From Pelodera strongyloides (taxonomy: Eukaryota; Nematoda; Chromadorea; Rhabditida; Rhabditidae): DNA of 64,000 bases. Of the stretch, positions 39,455 through 51,851 are shown piece by piece. Both the position numbers and the translations under genes were made by a program. The notes under the pieces were generated by a model. It did not search any database and was not told the DNA's origin. It was given only the letters and a program-made list of their open reading frames with translations. The stretch covers positions 1 through 64,000 of the forward strand of contig JAANDG010000573.1 of assembly GCA_036852015.1 (NCBI GenBank), in the 5' to 3' direction. Position 1 is the first letter of the stretch. Each line of letters begins with the position of its first letter.

Positions 39455-40540
39455 TATATACACGACCCGTTTGGCTGTGACTTATTATGTGTATCCGTAG
39501 TTTGAGGCACAGCCCTCTTGTAAATTCACATTTTCGTTTTTCGCTATATTGTAGTCTCAAAACACAGTTTTTGTAGTGAAATAGAGAAAGGGGGAGAGAA
39601 CCAAAGAAAGAGAGAGAGACTGATCGACAGAGACTCAAGAGAGACAGGCATTGAGACTGGAGAGAGTTACACAGAAAGAGAGAGAAGGGAGAGACAAATC
39701 AAGAGAGAACACAGGGAGCAAAAAGAGCGAGAAATCATAAAAAGTCACATGGTGATAGAGAATAGCAAAAAAATAATATGAACAGAGTTGATAAGCCATC
39801 GCGCCATCATTTAATATAACACATGTTTTTGTTTAAATGAAAGAACGAAGATCATCTGTGCTTCGGTTTGGTCGAGTTTTGTTCGAAAAAGCAAATACTG
39901 CTTCATCAAATTTATCAAGTGTTCGTTCAGTACACATGTACCTACATATACACAAACGGTATTATTGCCCAGACCACAAAAAAACGTCTGTAACCGGTCG
40001 TCAAATGGTTTTCACCGAAAAAACCATTTGGTATCGGCTCCCTGACCTTTTGATGGCCATGTGGTGACCACCGAAAAAACCGAGAACAGTGACCAAGTGG
40101 GCTACTCCGCTCCTATGTAGCACAAAACACACATACGCACGCACGCACACACGCGCGCACGCACGCACGCACAAACACACATACATACATTTACGCACAC
40201 CGAACATCCAAAAGTGTTAATGTAGTTCTGCCGCCGATAGACATAGCAGACCCTCGTAGAGATCGAAAATACAATGATTACTCGGAAACGATAATTCGAA
40301 ATACTAACAGAGACGATTCAGAGTCTCACCTCGGAGAAAACATTCTCTATTTGTATATTGGTTTCCAAAACAGACGCCGAATCATTGGACTGCTAAAGGT
40401 ACCAGCCATTCCGACCTAGTTTATTATTGGTTCTTGAAGGCGTTGGCAGGATTCACTAAATACCGGTGGCCCTTCCATGGATAGGGCATATAAGCCACCG
40501 CGTACTGTACTGAACGTGGTCTTCTGAAACGCATACCGGA
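39455..40540 (+). repeat. Duplicated block B, copy 1
   Basis: About 1.1 kb repeated in direct orientation at 46055-47170. It begins at CGACCCGTTTGGCTGTGACT, passes a GAGAGA-rich stretch, a family G cluster (39985-40110) and a CAC-rich stretch, and ends at GTCTTCTGAAACGCATACCG. No open frame is shared between the copies. Confidence 0.9.
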
Positions 40541-40542
40541 AA

Positions 40543-40772
40543 TCAACATTACTCTGTAAAAGACTAAAACTGATAAAACAAAAACATTGATCAAGTTCAG
40601 AAACACGGGTACTAAGTAGTACACATCCAGAAAGGATGAACAGAGCGCTGCGCTGAATTGGCACACATTCTGCTAGCGGCGGTCGTTTTGCAAACGCACG
40701 GCGCGGCACTGGACAATGGACCATGCACCTACACCCTATCGTTTTCCCCAATATAGAAAATACGTGACCACA
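40543..40772 (+). repeat. Duplicated block C, copy 1
   Basis: About 230 bp repeated in direct orientation at 56203-56440, from CAACATTACTCTGTAA to ACGTGACCACACTA. Similarity is high but includes small indels, and no frame is conserved. Confidence 0.88.
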
Positions 40773-40804
40773 CTATTTTGCAAACTCAGCCATAGATGTG
40801 CCAC

Positions 40805-40990
40805 ATGCGCCCCCCCCCCATGGGATGGGATTTTACCAACTTTACCCCCGGAGATACCCGTCGGGTAAAGATAAGGTGGGTCCCGAGCACTGACAAAACC
40901 AATTTCTGCAGTTTTTTTCCGAAAACGTAGAGAAACCGAAGGTTACAAATTAGTAATTGATCATGTTCATGACAAATAGAAACGTTTTGC
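40805..40990 (+). repeat. Duplicated block D, short direct copy
   Basis: Shares GGGATTTTACCAACTTTACC, GGTGGGTCCCGAGCACTGAC and AGAAACCGAAGGTTACAAAT with 51100-51260, and with 37740-37920 in inverse orientation. Confidence 0.85.
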
Positions 40991-41649
40991 CCGACATTGA
41001 TTTTCTGCTGTTTTTGATCAATTTTGGACATTTACAACTCCATTTTGTGTCTTAACTACCAGAAAATGCATCATTTTCGAAAAATGTCATTTTCAGGTCG
41101 AAAAGCCTTCAGACCATTTTGCCCATTTTTCATTTTTTTTCAACATTTGTTGAATATTTTTGACGTTATAAATGACCACGATTAGGCTCCGAAAAGACCT
41201 GAAGCCATTGACAAATGTAGACCTCGGAGAACTTGTCAATGAGTTAAAAATCAAGAATTTCCGTGGTGTTTTTATGCGTGACACTCTCCCGGATATGATA
41301 CTATCAAGGAATTGTAAATCTTGACTATAAGGGTACTTATTGTGTTTGCTATAAAAGGATGAAGGAAAAAAGTTATTACTTCGATTCTTTCAAGAAGTTA
41401 TCAATTATAATTATCTCAAAAATAATGGGGAAGAAGATTATCTAATTGAATACTCAACATTTCAAATACAAGAATTTGCTACACATATTTGTGGTTATTT
41501 CTGTCTTCTAGTTTTGAAAATGCTTGAAAACAGTGTTTTTCAAAAAGTATATTTTTATGAGCGATGGCTATCACTAGAATCAACAAACGAATCGTTTTCA
41601 AATAATGATAATGTAAGATTGAAGATAATTTTCATCTGAAGTAGCATTG

Positions 41650-41711
41650 TAGTCTCTCTCTCACTCTCTCTCTCACTCTCTCTCTGTTTCTCTCTCTCTA
41701 TTCTCTCTCTC

Positions 41712-41776
<65 letters not shown>
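41650..41776 (+). repeat. (CT)n microsatellite
   Basis: CT-rich tract with TCTCTATT and TCAC interruptions, also present at the matching place in copy 2 (53748-53862) with a different internal pattern. Confidence 0.95.
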
Positions 41777-41778
<2 letters not shown>

Positions 41779-42019
41779 AGAAGACTTTCACTTTCCATCT
41801 AGAGTTGGGTCGGGTTGTGAGCGAGAAATAGGTCGTTCGAATGCCGCCTTCTTTCTTCCTTCCTTTATTTCAATCTGGTGGCTGTTCATAATAACTACAC
41901 ATATTATATTCTTATATTATAATAGAATCGACTATTATAAAACTAACATATTTTACTATCGCTCTTCTCGATTCGTATTGATCTCCTTGCGCTACTCTCC
42001 TATTTTTCCAGACGATTCT

Positions 42020-42995
42020 ATGTTGACTACACTCTTTATCTGTCTCTGCCTTGGGACCAATGTACATGCAGGTTTGTTAGTTAGAATATATGCTTGGACA
42101 AAAAAACATATTCCGCTTCCTTATTAATATGACAAAAGATGACCTAAAATAAGTCCTGGTCCTAGCCCGAAGACGTCGAGCAATTTGTCATCTGAAACTC
42201 GTCGCCTACTACTCAAGACCTCTGCGGAACATGTCATAAGCAAACATTGAACCTGTATTTTCACCCTTGAATAAAGGTGCACGCTCTTGAAGCGTAAAAC
42301 AAATTTAAATTTAAATTTAAAAGTCCCTACACAAATTCAAAATTTCAGATGATATCAACACCCGGTTGGTCAGCGCTCCTTCGATCTCAACATTAACTAC
42401 AATAGGCAACAGTCTCTCTTCTTCGGATCCCATCACTTCGTCATCTTCACTGATTGACGTGAAGGAAGAGCTAACCAAGATTGCTACAACATGTCTGAGG
42501 CCAGAAGATTTAGAACTGCTAACTGGGAACTGTAATAGACACGGCGTAGTACGGTGGTTTATCCACACTTTAATCGAGGAAAGTGCAGTGGCCATAGGTC
42601 TAAGAGAGTTACGTGCGGCACTCAAATTGCCCCCGCCTGCACCCTGGCAACCACTTAACCGAACCGAACCCACAGAACATGAGCTGGCGTCTGCATCCAC
42701 AATTGAGGAGTACTACACATTGAAGGAGCCTCGCTCAAAAATGAGAAGCCTTGATAGCGAATATTTATTTGAGCATAATGTAGTTACCGCCATCGCATAC
42801 TTAGACAAGCGCCTGCCCTCGATACAAAACGTTTTCAGGAGAACCTTTGAAGAGATTTGTCCATCTGCTCCAAAAGCTCTAAATAAGAAAGAAATCGATA
42901 GTATGATTGAAGCATTACACGCGACGTCTGCCAGCATTGACAGTGCGACTTCGAAAATGCTTAGACGACATGAATGTGAGGATGTAGTGAATTAG
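42020..42995 (+). CDS. Small secreted protein, duplicate 1 (2 exons)
   Basis: Exons 42020-42071 and 42349-42995 joined by a phase-1 GT/AG intron give 232 residues. The first exon encodes a signal peptide (MLTTLFICLCLGTNVHA). The mature part has a Ser/Thr-rich start followed by a largely helical-looking, charged region with four cysteines and no transmembrane segment. I do not recognise the family. A TTTTTCCAG acceptor ending at 42011, eight bases before the ATG, is a probable trans-splice site and supports the start. The intron contains repeat F (42165-42300), absent from the other copy. Versus duplicate 2 only about nine residues differ over the second exon and the frame is intact in both, so both are probably functional or the duplication is recent. 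Confidence 0.8.
42165..42300 (+). repeat. Dispersed repeat F inserted in the gene's intron
   Basis: CTAGCCCGAAGACGTCGAGC to GCACGCTCTTGAAGCGTAAA; also at 57585-57722 (direct) and 38990-39125 (inverted). Absent from the matching intron of duplicate 2. Confidence 0.82.
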
Positions 42996-43290
42996 AAAAT
43001 ATTATAATTGCCCATTTATTGAAAGATGTTAGCGCAATGATTTTATAGAGTAAACGTTATATTGATATTAATTGATAAAAAATATTATTTTTAACTATTT
43101 CAAACAGTTTCTATTATAGATTATAGTTCCGTTACTTTCGCCCCAAACACCCTTCTTTACTCTGTTTTCATGTCACAATAATATCTTTATCACAATCTAA
43201 GTTTATCAATGATAGAATCGCAAATATAAATAATAAAAGTATCAATAAAATCAGAACTGTTCTTTCTCTTCATTGCTAATTGACGCACTT

Positions 43291-44120
43291 CAAAACTTCG
43301 CAGAGGTCCCTTGCAGTTTTCTGCAAATACATATCTTGAGGCTTCTTGCTATTTTTAAATAAATTATGTAAATTAGTAAATTATAATTATAAAGTAAAAA
43401 TCAGGCCCTAAGCCTACAATTTATAGATAGGAGTAACAAACCTTAGCATTTATGTAATCTCCCAACAAGCCTGAGACTTGAAAAACGTCTGTAAACGCAG
43501 ATAGACAGTCAGAATCCTGTGTAGGGCATAGGATTGTAGACATGGCCGTATTCAGTTTGGGTAAAGGTCTGTTTAAAACCTGAAAATACGCGATAAATAA
43601 ATTATTCCACACTATTATTAACTGACTGACTGTGTAAGAAAGGTAACACGAAATTCGTTTTATTTCCTTTACCAGACGGCTATCGCCGCCTGAGGCGACT
43701 TTCAAAACCTAAAATGCAGGAACATAGTGAGCACACTTATGTTAAACGTTTGCAACGTATTTTGAAAAATCATGAAATAAAATTCGAATTTTGCTTGCTC
43801 AAGACGGGGCTCCAGCTCTCCTTTTATATCCTTTAGATATTCAAATTTTCGTTGCGTTCACACGCGGCTTCAAATAAAAAAGTAAATTCTTCTCCTTTAT
43901 ATAATAAGACCAGCCGTTCGAAGAGCCCTACAGGCTCTTCTCCGACTGGAGGAATCGGCCTTCGGCCGATTGTTACCCTATTTAAACATTCACTCGTCTA
44001 CAAAGTCATTTATGACTGGGGAAACGTATAATATGAGTCTGGATCTCCATTAGGCTACCATGCAACTTTGCCAATGAAAGTGCAAATTTGTCATTGAAGG
44101 TGCTAAGCCTCAGCCTATCA
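43291..44120. other. Spacer with one copy of a dispersed retroelement-like tail
   Basis: No gene recognised. TTCTCCTTTATATAATAAG at about 43890-43908 recurs at 44282-44300 and 7049-7067. Confidence 0.5.
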
Positions 44121-44300
44121 TAAGCTAGCATAGCTCGACAGGTAGAGCTTTGGACTGGGAATCGAGATATTGTGTGCTGCTGTGGGTTCGAATCCCGCCA
44201 GCGGCAATGATTTTGTGTATACGAAATTTTCTTTATGAACAGCTTTCGTTGTGCACATAAAAACAAACCCGTGACAAACTCTTCTCCTTTATATAATAAG
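44121..44300 (+). repeat. tRNA-derived SINE with CTCCTTTATATAATAAG tail
   Basis: TAGCTCGACAGGTAGAGC (A box and D arm), TTGGACTGGGAATC (anticodon-arm-like, GGG triplet) and GGGTTCGAATCCC (B box, 44184-44196) give a tRNA(Pro)-like head. The anticodon stem is mispaired, the variable region is too long and no acceptor stem forms, so it is not a working tRNA. A non-tRNA body follows and ends in CTCCTTTATATAATAAG. Confidence 0.7.
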
Positions 44301-45454
44301 ATATTCTTAAGTGTAAAAGTAATGTTTACCGTAAAAAGGTGGTCGAGAAATAACTCGCAGCTGGAACAACTCCAGGAGCCGTCTTCCAGCTCCTTACCCT
44401 TTGAATCCCTGAAACATTACATTCCATATTTTATTAGTCCCCAAATTATGCTTTTATGAGTGAATTTCATGATGAAAAGATGGTTATTTGATGTCCTGAA
44501 ATCACTACAGAAAAATAAACTTACATGTCTGGGCAGAGAAACAATAGATGCGCACAAGTGAAGCGCTTAGATGATTCTGAGGGGCTTGTAGGAAACATTT
44601 GGAGCGTAAGTTCTTCGAGAATACTGTTTACACTTTCTGTTGCCAACAGGCATTGTGCCGTGTCAACAGTTAAGCGGCACAGTCCTCTGGCTACTGAATC
44701 CGAAGACGACACGATGGCCTTTATGCCCTAAATGTGTTTTTTTAATACATGCAGCTTTCCAAATGCAGATTTTTACATTATATAATAGTAAAAAATGATT
44801 ACCGAACGGACGTCTCCTATAACGTTGGGACAATCCTTGCAGTTAGCATATGCACTGAAAATTTCTCAGATAAAATAATTTATGAAATGTGTGGAATAAA
44901 GAAAATTAAAACACAGCAGAACTTACTCGGATAAGTGACAAGCACTCGGTTCATAAGTGCAGGTGAGACAGTGGTTTGCGGACACAGAAATAGAGAGACT
45001 ATAGAGAATAAGGCACAGTTGAAGCAATTTAGACTGGTTGATCGCCATCCCTAAATTTTCACAAATTTTGTGCTAAAAATTGTAAAATTGGGAAATTGTA
45101 ATCTGGGGCCTATTGCACCAAAATGAAATACAATCGTTTGAAAGAAAAATCATGTTGGTGCCATAGGCGGCTGCTGATCAACAATCTTTAACGCCTTTTT
45201 ATACCACCAAGCCACTCGATTGTATACGTGGTCCTGTATACAAATGTCAATCATAATGCATTCCAATCCAAAATGAGTCTCATGATCGCCTGATTTCTGT
45301 CATCATGTTCAGGGCTTCAATCATGCTCTTTATCAGTCACAAGTTCTGTGCTTGGACTCTGTTCGCTGTAAACTAGAAGCACGCATGATATTTTATTTGG
45401 GCACCAAATAAAATAGCAAAATAGAAAAGGAAGAATATAAAATAGGAAAAAACC
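44301..45454. other. Spacer, nothing recognised
   Basis: Short open frames only. No repeat shared with the rest of the window was noticed. Confidence 0.4.
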
Positions 45455-46053
45455 TTATGGCACTATTTCTTTTGTAATCCAAACGTTTCCATATGCCATT
45501 TTTGAATGGCCATCATTAATTATACAGCGTTTATGCTCTGTTTGTAGTTCATCATTATTAAGAACAACTTCATTCTGACACTGTGTATACAATTGGTGTT
45601 TCACAGATCTAATGTTATACAATACTGCTGCTTTCTAATAACCTTTTTATTAAACAAACAATCTTTACAATCATCAACTTTTAGATCATTTTTCACAATA
45701 CACTTCTTGATACCTTTCCACTTTTTATTTACAGGTTCTTTAGGATCAAGTGCTTTATAGGCATATTGTTTTGGTTTCAGAACAACTAATTCAGTCATAA
45801 TCTTTCCATTTAATTCATCTTTGAACTTTCCAACAACTTTTTCATTTTCTTCTGAGTATAGCACATGATTTTCTGGATAATCACTGAAATCAAAGTGCTT
45901 TCGAAAAAATATATCAATTTGAGTGTCTTTGCAGGCATCCTCAGTTTTTATGTCATATATCAGACTGTCAGTATCTTGATAACACAATTGAACATTTTCA
46001 AATCCATACTTCTTTTGCATAATATTGTAATGAAAATCATACACCAAATACAA
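45455..46053 (-). pseudogene. Fragment of a protein-primed-type family B DNA polymerase (Maverick/Polinton-like)
   Basis: Minus strand. The open part (46053-45601) carries YQDTDSL, the motif C carboxylate signature of family B polymerases. Downstream is a KFKDE...K.MTELV.LKPKQYAY stretch of the kind found in transposon and virus-like protein-primed polymerases. A frameshift near 45615 moves the C-terminal piece into another frame that ends in a stop at 45455-45457 after an AYGN-type motif. The N-terminal exonuclease and most of the palm are missing: the fragment is cut exactly where duplicated block B begins (46055). No integrase, ATPase, protease or capsid gene was seen nearby, so this is a dead remnant. 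Maverick versus related elements cannot be separated here. Confidence 0.75.
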
Positions 46054-46054
46054 T

Positions 46055-47170
46055 ATACGACACGTTTGGCTGTGACTTATTGTGTATATATGTAGTTTGC
46101 ATATTTGCCCTTGTAAATTTGCATCTTCGCTTTTCGCTATATTGTAGTCTCAAAACACAGTTTTTGTAGTGGAATAGAGAAAGGGGAGATAACGAAAGAG
46201 AGAGAACACTGTTAGAGAGAGACACTTGCATGGAGACTCATAAAGAGAGAGAGAGAGACCGAACAGAAAGCTACACAGAAATAAAGACAGATGTAGAGGG
46301 AGACATCAAGTGGTCAAGTGGTGACAGAGAACCGCAAATATAATATAATATGAATAGAGTTGTTAAGATAAGCATCGCGCCATGATTACACTTTTGTTTT
46401 GTTTAAATGAAAGAACGAAGTTCATATGTGATTCGTTTTGGTCGCGTTTTCTTCGAAAAAAAAATACTGCTTTATCAAAATTATCAAATTTTCATTCAAA
46501 TTTCACGTACACATGCACCCACATACACAGGAAAACGGAATAATTGCCCAGAGCACATAATCACCGTCTGTAGCCGGTCATCAAATGGTTTTCCATTCAT
46601 AAAACCATTTAGTAGCCTGTCACTGAACATTTGGTATCCATGTGCTGACCAGTTGACAACGGTGTTCGAGATTGCCCACGACAAGGTCACCAAGTGGTCA
46701 CCCAATGACTAGGCCAGCGAAAACCGGGAACTTTCGCCAAATCCAAATGGGCTACTCCGCTTACTATGTAACACAAAAACTCACATACACACGCACACAC
46801 ATACACAGGCGCACAAACATACACACACATTTACGCACGCCGAACATCCAAATTGCAAATGTCAGTCTGCCGCCGATAGACATAGCAAACCCTTGTAGAG
46901 ACGAAAATACAATGATTACTCGGAAACGATAATTCGAAATGCTAACAGAGACGATTCAGAGTTTCACCTTGGAGAAAACATTTTCTATTTGTATATTTTT
47001 TCCAAAACAGACGCCGAATCATTGGTCTGCTAAAGGCACCAGACATTCCTTCCTAGTTTATTATTGGTTCTTGAAGGCGTTGGCAGGATTCAATAAATAC
47101 TGGTGGCCCTTCCATGGATATAGCATATAAGCCACCGCGTACTGAACGTGGTCTTCTGAAACGCATACCG
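46055..47170 (+). repeat. Duplicated block B, copy 2
   Basis: Direct copy of 39455-40540, starting CGACACGTTTGGCTGTGACT immediately after the polymerase fragment and ending GTCTTCTGAAACGCATACCG just before a hairpin element. Confidence 0.9.
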
Positions 47171-47173
47171 AAT

Positions 47174-47641
47174 TTTATCTTGGAAAAGAGTCCTTGAATG
47201 GTAAGTTTAGGTTTTATCCTGCTTTAAAACTAGGAAAAGAGAACAATAGTTGAATCGTTGCTATAAAAATTGACCATATTCAGATCTTATGCTCAAACTA
47301 GGCCTTTGTAACAACCAACTGGCCATTTCGATCATGCTATTAATTTTATCAGGATGACACGCTACTCTCTGGTCTGGAATAGACATTCTGTTTATTCTAA
47401 GCTCAAACCTGTTTCAGAGCCAAACGCATAATGAAGTTTTCGTGTTAAAATCGGAAAACTAATATCATAAGTGAAACCTCAACAATAAGTGAAATGACCT
47501 ATTACAAAAGCCTAGTTTGAGCATAAGATCTGAATATGGTCAATTTTTATAGCAACGATTCAACTATTGTTCTCTTTTCCTAGTTTTAAAGCAGGATGAA
47601 ACCCAAACTTATCATTCAAGGACTCTTTTCCAAGATAAAAT
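47174..47641. repeat. Hairpin MITE with about 135 bp arms
   Basis: TTTATCTTGGAAAAGAGTCC at the left and its complement GGACTCTTTTCCAAGATAAA at the right. The arms continue through CTAGGAAAAGAGAACAATAG and GATCTTATGCTCAAACTAGG. Target site duplication unclear. It directly abuts block B. Confidence 0.88.
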
Positions 47642-47680
47642 ATTGTCCTCTTTTCACGTGACCTAGTTTACAACTTTGAC

Positions 47681-48060
47681 GGGTCAGGCCCATTTCAGAT
47701 AACCCCTATTTTAGCTGGCTATCTGATTCTCCGTGTCAAATATGGTAGGATGCTTTTTTCCAGTTACCGCAAAATTCACGCAGCATTCAGCAATTTACCT
47801 TAACCATTCATACCCAATCACAGTTGTCACGCCTCAAGCGCTTCGCGCTGATGGGCGTGGAAATTTCGTTTTGTCGAACCAGAGCGGATGGGCGTGACAA
47901 CTGCAATAGATTGTTGCGTACGACTGGCCATGGTAAGTTGCTGATAACTCCGTGAATGTTTCGCCTGAAATTTGAAAAAAAAATGCATCCTACCACACGT
48001 GAGACGGAGAATCAGGGGGAGTCATCAAAAAGAGGTGTTACCTGAAATGGGTCTGACCCT
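47681..48060. repeat. Hairpin MITE family H, copy 1
   Basis: GGGTCAGGCCCATTTCAGAT at the left and the complement CTGAAATGGGTCTGACCC at the right, with internal GTTGTCACGCC and GGGCGTGACAAC arms. Same family as 55683-56098. Confidence 0.85.
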
Positions 48061-48428
48061 ATAAGACAGAAACCGGTTAAACACTCATTATTACGTATAT
48101 CCAAAAGTGGTTCCCCTCTTTCTTGTGGGTTTCGACTACGGTAACTAGCTGTGGATCTTCATTTCCTGATTACTCATCCTATTTTGTCAAAACGGTTTTC
48201 GCAGTCTTGCCGCCCAACTCGCCCATTCGTGGCTAGCTTTGTTCTATCGAGCACATTCCAGCAAAAGACTGGCGAAGATAGGGGAGGTCGCCATGCAGCA
48301 TTTTATCTGATTCTACATCATTGTTTGCATTTCCTAATTCGTCGCGCCTACTTTTTGGCATGATAACAAGAAACGTGAACGCTGATAATATAGAAAGAAA
48401 TTCTTTGAAATGGGCTTGATCGTTTAGT

Positions 48429-48894
48429 TTAAAGGGACCAGCCACGAGAAAAATGTTTTCCTCAATTTGCTTGCACGGTGTGTCATTATCAGAAATAAAA
48501 CCCCCATTTCTTCACACGAAAACTTGCAGAATTATTCCCCGCAAACTTTTCGGCAAGATACCGCAGTCACAGACGTGACAATAGTTTTTAACGGTTTATA
48601 ACCGTCCATTGCATTATTTCTCTACATAATCATGATTAAACGAATGAAAATCATTCCTACGATGCAGCATTTTCAAGGCGTTTTCAATACTGTAATGCCG
48701 AAAAAGTGCACAATTTGACTCTGACTACGATACCTGGCCGATCAGTTTGCCGGGGGATTATTCTTCGAGCTTTACACCTATTGTCCACGATAGGTGTAAA
48801 GTAATGCGGTTTCCACAGTAACATTTCTGAAATTCCTGAGCTTCTGCACAATTAAATTGAGAAAACCTTGTGTTTCGTGGGTCTGTCCCTTTGA
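48429..48894. repeat. TTAA MITE with AAAGGGACCAGCCACGA termini
   Basis: TTAAAGGGACCAGCCACGAG at the left and TCGTGGGTCTGTCCCTTTGA at the right (right TTAA decayed to TTGA). Confidence 0.75.
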
Positions 48895-50870
48895 AGTGGT
48901 GCTGCAACCCGGTTTTGAAAACTAAATTCCCATGAAAATGAGTATAATTAGAATGAAATATTCGCGCCAATCAATCAATATGTGCTTCAATTATGCCTCC
49001 CCTTAGGCAACCGGAAATAACCACCCCGACTAGGTTGCGTGTCACATAGGATATTTAGTTATACTATTAGTTTGAGACACTTGCGTGTGCACAAACAAGC
49101 GAGTTTTTTTTTTTAAATTATGTTTTGGGTTTGCAGAAATCCATGTTCTTTGACCCCTTTCATAAAAAAACTCGATTTTAGGTAATTTTTAGATTGAATT
49201 TTGAAATTGTTTGAGCGTTGTTGACTTTTTATTCTAATCATACTGATTTTCATTTGAATTTATTTTTCAAAAATCATTAATAATAATAAAAAAAATAGTA
49301 ATAATAATAATAAAAAAATAGTAGTAATAATAAAAAAAAATAGTAATAATAATAATAAAAAAATAGTAATAAAGTTACGTTTTCACCGAAGAAATATACC
49401 CTGAAACGTTGTAAGACTGTGTTTCAGCGGCGCGAACTGTAGCCCCGCCCCCTAGAGGTGAACAGAGACACAAGCTTCAGACATTTCTTCCGCTAAAATG
49501 TAATTCATGTGCACAGTTATGGTTATGGTGAATCATCGGACGAGACACACAGAAATAGAGAGAGAGAGAGGAGAGATACAAGAAAAAAGAAAAAGCTAGA
49601 GAGAGAACGAGAGAGATACAAAGAAAAAGATAGAGCTAGAAAGGAATTCAACAATTTTTCTAAAGGAAAACCAAGAAACTATGTTTTCAAGTTTTCAATT
49701 TCAGGCTTGTAAACGTGGCGTGCCTCATTTGATTTAGTGGTTTCATTTTTACTGCGAAAAAGCGTCTTGAAAACACTGAATCAGAAAATGTGCGCAATGA
49801 AATGAACTTCGTAGAAGAAAGCAACGATGGAGCTTATTGGCGCGTCTTAGGATGGGAATATTACGCAGGCTTCACCATCGCATATGAGTTTCTTGCGGTG
49901 TGCATATATGACTGTTGTAACTCTCGTAATAATGTACGATCGTCACAACTGTGAAACATATTAGGTAACACGATAGTTTGCTATATTCGTCTTATATGTA
50001 AATAGTGCTGGATTAGCACCTCACTAGAGTGAATATAAGGGCCACGCGCCCACCCGCTAATCATTGTCTTACTTGCAGGCCTAGTATTGGGGATCAGGCC
50101 CCCCACCTCTGCTACGGTACTCCACGACAGTACTCTCGACGCCGCGTACTACCGCTCGGTCTGGTGTGCCCCTCCTCCCTTCTGGAGCTGGCCTGGAAGA
50201 CCCGCAACTGTGCACCCCGTCAACCCTCTAAGCCATTCATATTCTTGGCTGCCGTTACCCTGAATAAACGGTTATACGCTGAACTATTGTCGTATCTTCA
50301 CGGTTAATCCTTGGGCAGGGATTAACTTTCAATTTACATACTCGTCTGTTAAATGTGCTCCGTGGAAATTTTTTGCTTCCATTCAAAATGGCAGTCGAAA
50401 CATCTTTTACAAAGCTTTAGTGCCCTATTACATTCAATACGTTAACTTACGCCAAACAATTAAGTAAACTGTTTCTCGACAAAGCATTGTTTGACTTTAC
50501 AAAGTTACAATATCTCGAGAGGTATCGCGAACTTCATCTCATGCGGGATAGTTGTAGTCTCATGAACCCGCGCGCCGTCTTTCGCGATACCCTGCGACCT
50601 CTCATTATCACCACAGGCCACGCCCCCATGAGAGCGAGGCACCTCGCGCTCATGAAGGAAAAAGGCTATCGAGAGCTGCGAATTATCATGAAAAAACTCT
50701 CGATAGCAAAAACTATCGTGTAAGCAATGCTCTAATATCAAATGAGATTACAGGATAGATATACAAAAGTTGATTTCGAAGCATCTAAAATTCCATCGAT
50801 TCTCACAACAACAATACTATTTGCCTTGTAGTCTTGAGGACGCTGTGCAGAGAAAGTAGCTAACAAGAGT
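48895..50870. other. Spacer with an (AAT)n-type minisatellite
   Basis: 49278-49372 repeats AATAATAATAAAAAAATAGT with small variations four to five times. 49555-49640 is AGAGAGA-rich. 50510-50715 holds scattered inverted words such as CTCGAGAGGTATCGCG and CGCGATACC. No gene recognised. Confidence 0.55.
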
Positions 50871-50889
50871 GTGGGGTTCGCTGCATTCT

Positions 50890-51075
50890 TTTTTTTTTGC
50901 AGTTGCGTTGCTACTTTTCCCGCACCGTTTCGGCAACGGTTTGGGGGTGTTTCCCGCAACAGTTTGGGGGTGTTTTCCGCACAAAAACGGCAACCAGGAA
51001 CTGTGAAAAAACTTTTGCGGCGCGTATCAAATTCTTTTGCGGGAAACACCCCCCAAACTGTTGCCGCGCGCAACT
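50890..51075. repeat. Inverted repeat with GTTTGGGGGTGTTTCCCGC words
   Basis: GCAACGGTTTGGGGGTGTTTCCCGC-like units occur twice on the + strand, and their complement GCGGGAAACACCCCCCAAACTGTTGC lies at 51038-51064. Confidence 0.7.
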
Positions 51076-51079
51076 CTTG

Positions 51080-51344
51080 AGTTTCGTTGCACATGCGCTC
51101 CAATGGGATTTACCAACTTTACCCCCGGGGTTGCCCCGTGCCGTGGGGTTAAGATATGGTGGGTCCCGGGCACTGACAAGTCCAATTTCTGCAGTTGTGT
51201 TTTTTCCGAAAACCTAGAGAAACCGAAGGTTACAAATTAGTAATTGATCATGTTCATGGCTAATAGTGTTACAGAATTGGTTATTCCGCTTCGTTTGGCA
51301 ATTTTGCAGCAAATTATCTCCAGTTCCTGTGATCTTCAGTTCCA
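51080..51344 (+). repeat. Duplicated block D, copy 3
   Basis: Direct copy of 40805-40990 in its first part and inverted copy of 37680-37925 throughout. Confidence 0.85.
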
Positions 51345-51851
51345 TTTACTCATCTCAAATCACCTCTCTTTTTATTGTTTTTATTAATAATAGCACAAAT
51401 ATCATTCACAATGAAAATTAAATCAATGACGGAACCATACGCCTAGCATAAGAAGCTTCCTGTATTGGAAGCTAGGTGATCGTAAGCCAAAACCTAAAGG
51501 CAAAAACTAATACCGTACGTAGATCAAGCGGGCTAATGGCAGTTAGCCAAGTTACAAAATACACTCGGCCAAGCCATTAAATGATAATTCACCGTGCGAA
51601 ATAATGTCCTGCCAAGTGTAGTTTGTACTTTGTACCTTGGCTAATTGCCATTAGCCCGCGCTATCTCTGTACGGTACCAGTTTTTGCGTTTAAATTTTAG
51701 CTTCCGATCACCCAGATACCAATAAAGGAAGCTTCTTCTGCGAGGCCTATTGTTCTGTGATTGATTTACTTTTCATTGTGAATGATACTTGTGTTATTAT
51801 TAATAAAAACGATAAAAAGAGAGGTGCTTTGAGATGAACCTATCCCTTTAA
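51345..51851. repeat. Hairpin TTAA MITE (AAAGGGATAGGTTCATCTC termini)
   Basis: Right arm ends GAGATGAACCTATCCCTTTAA; the left arm starts with the diverged complement near CTCATCTCAAATCACCTCTC. The arms include CATTCACAATGAAAA and GGCTAATGGCAGTTAGCC-type stems. The termini resemble the 20957-21318 element. Confidence 0.75.

Larger units (their letters stand above)
40990..43290 (+). repeat. Segmental duplication E, copy 1 (contains the secreted-protein gene)
   Basis: Direct repeat of about 52130-55440. It runs from AACGTTTTGCCCGACATTGA to CTAATTGACGCACTTC. Relative to copy 2 it lacks the insertions at 52216-52802, 52988-53292 and 55031-55212, but has repeat F inserted in the gene's intron. Confidence 0.92.

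Noticed and set aside
42366..42995. Single-exon gene starting inside the second exon
   Set aside because: There is no ATG at that place, whereas an upstream exon with a signal peptide joins in phase through a clean GT/AG intron, and the same holds in the duplicate.
44125..44208. A functional tRNA(Pro) gene
   Set aside because: A and B boxes are good but the anticodon stem is mispaired, the variable region is too long and the acceptor ends do not pair. A SINE head explains it better.
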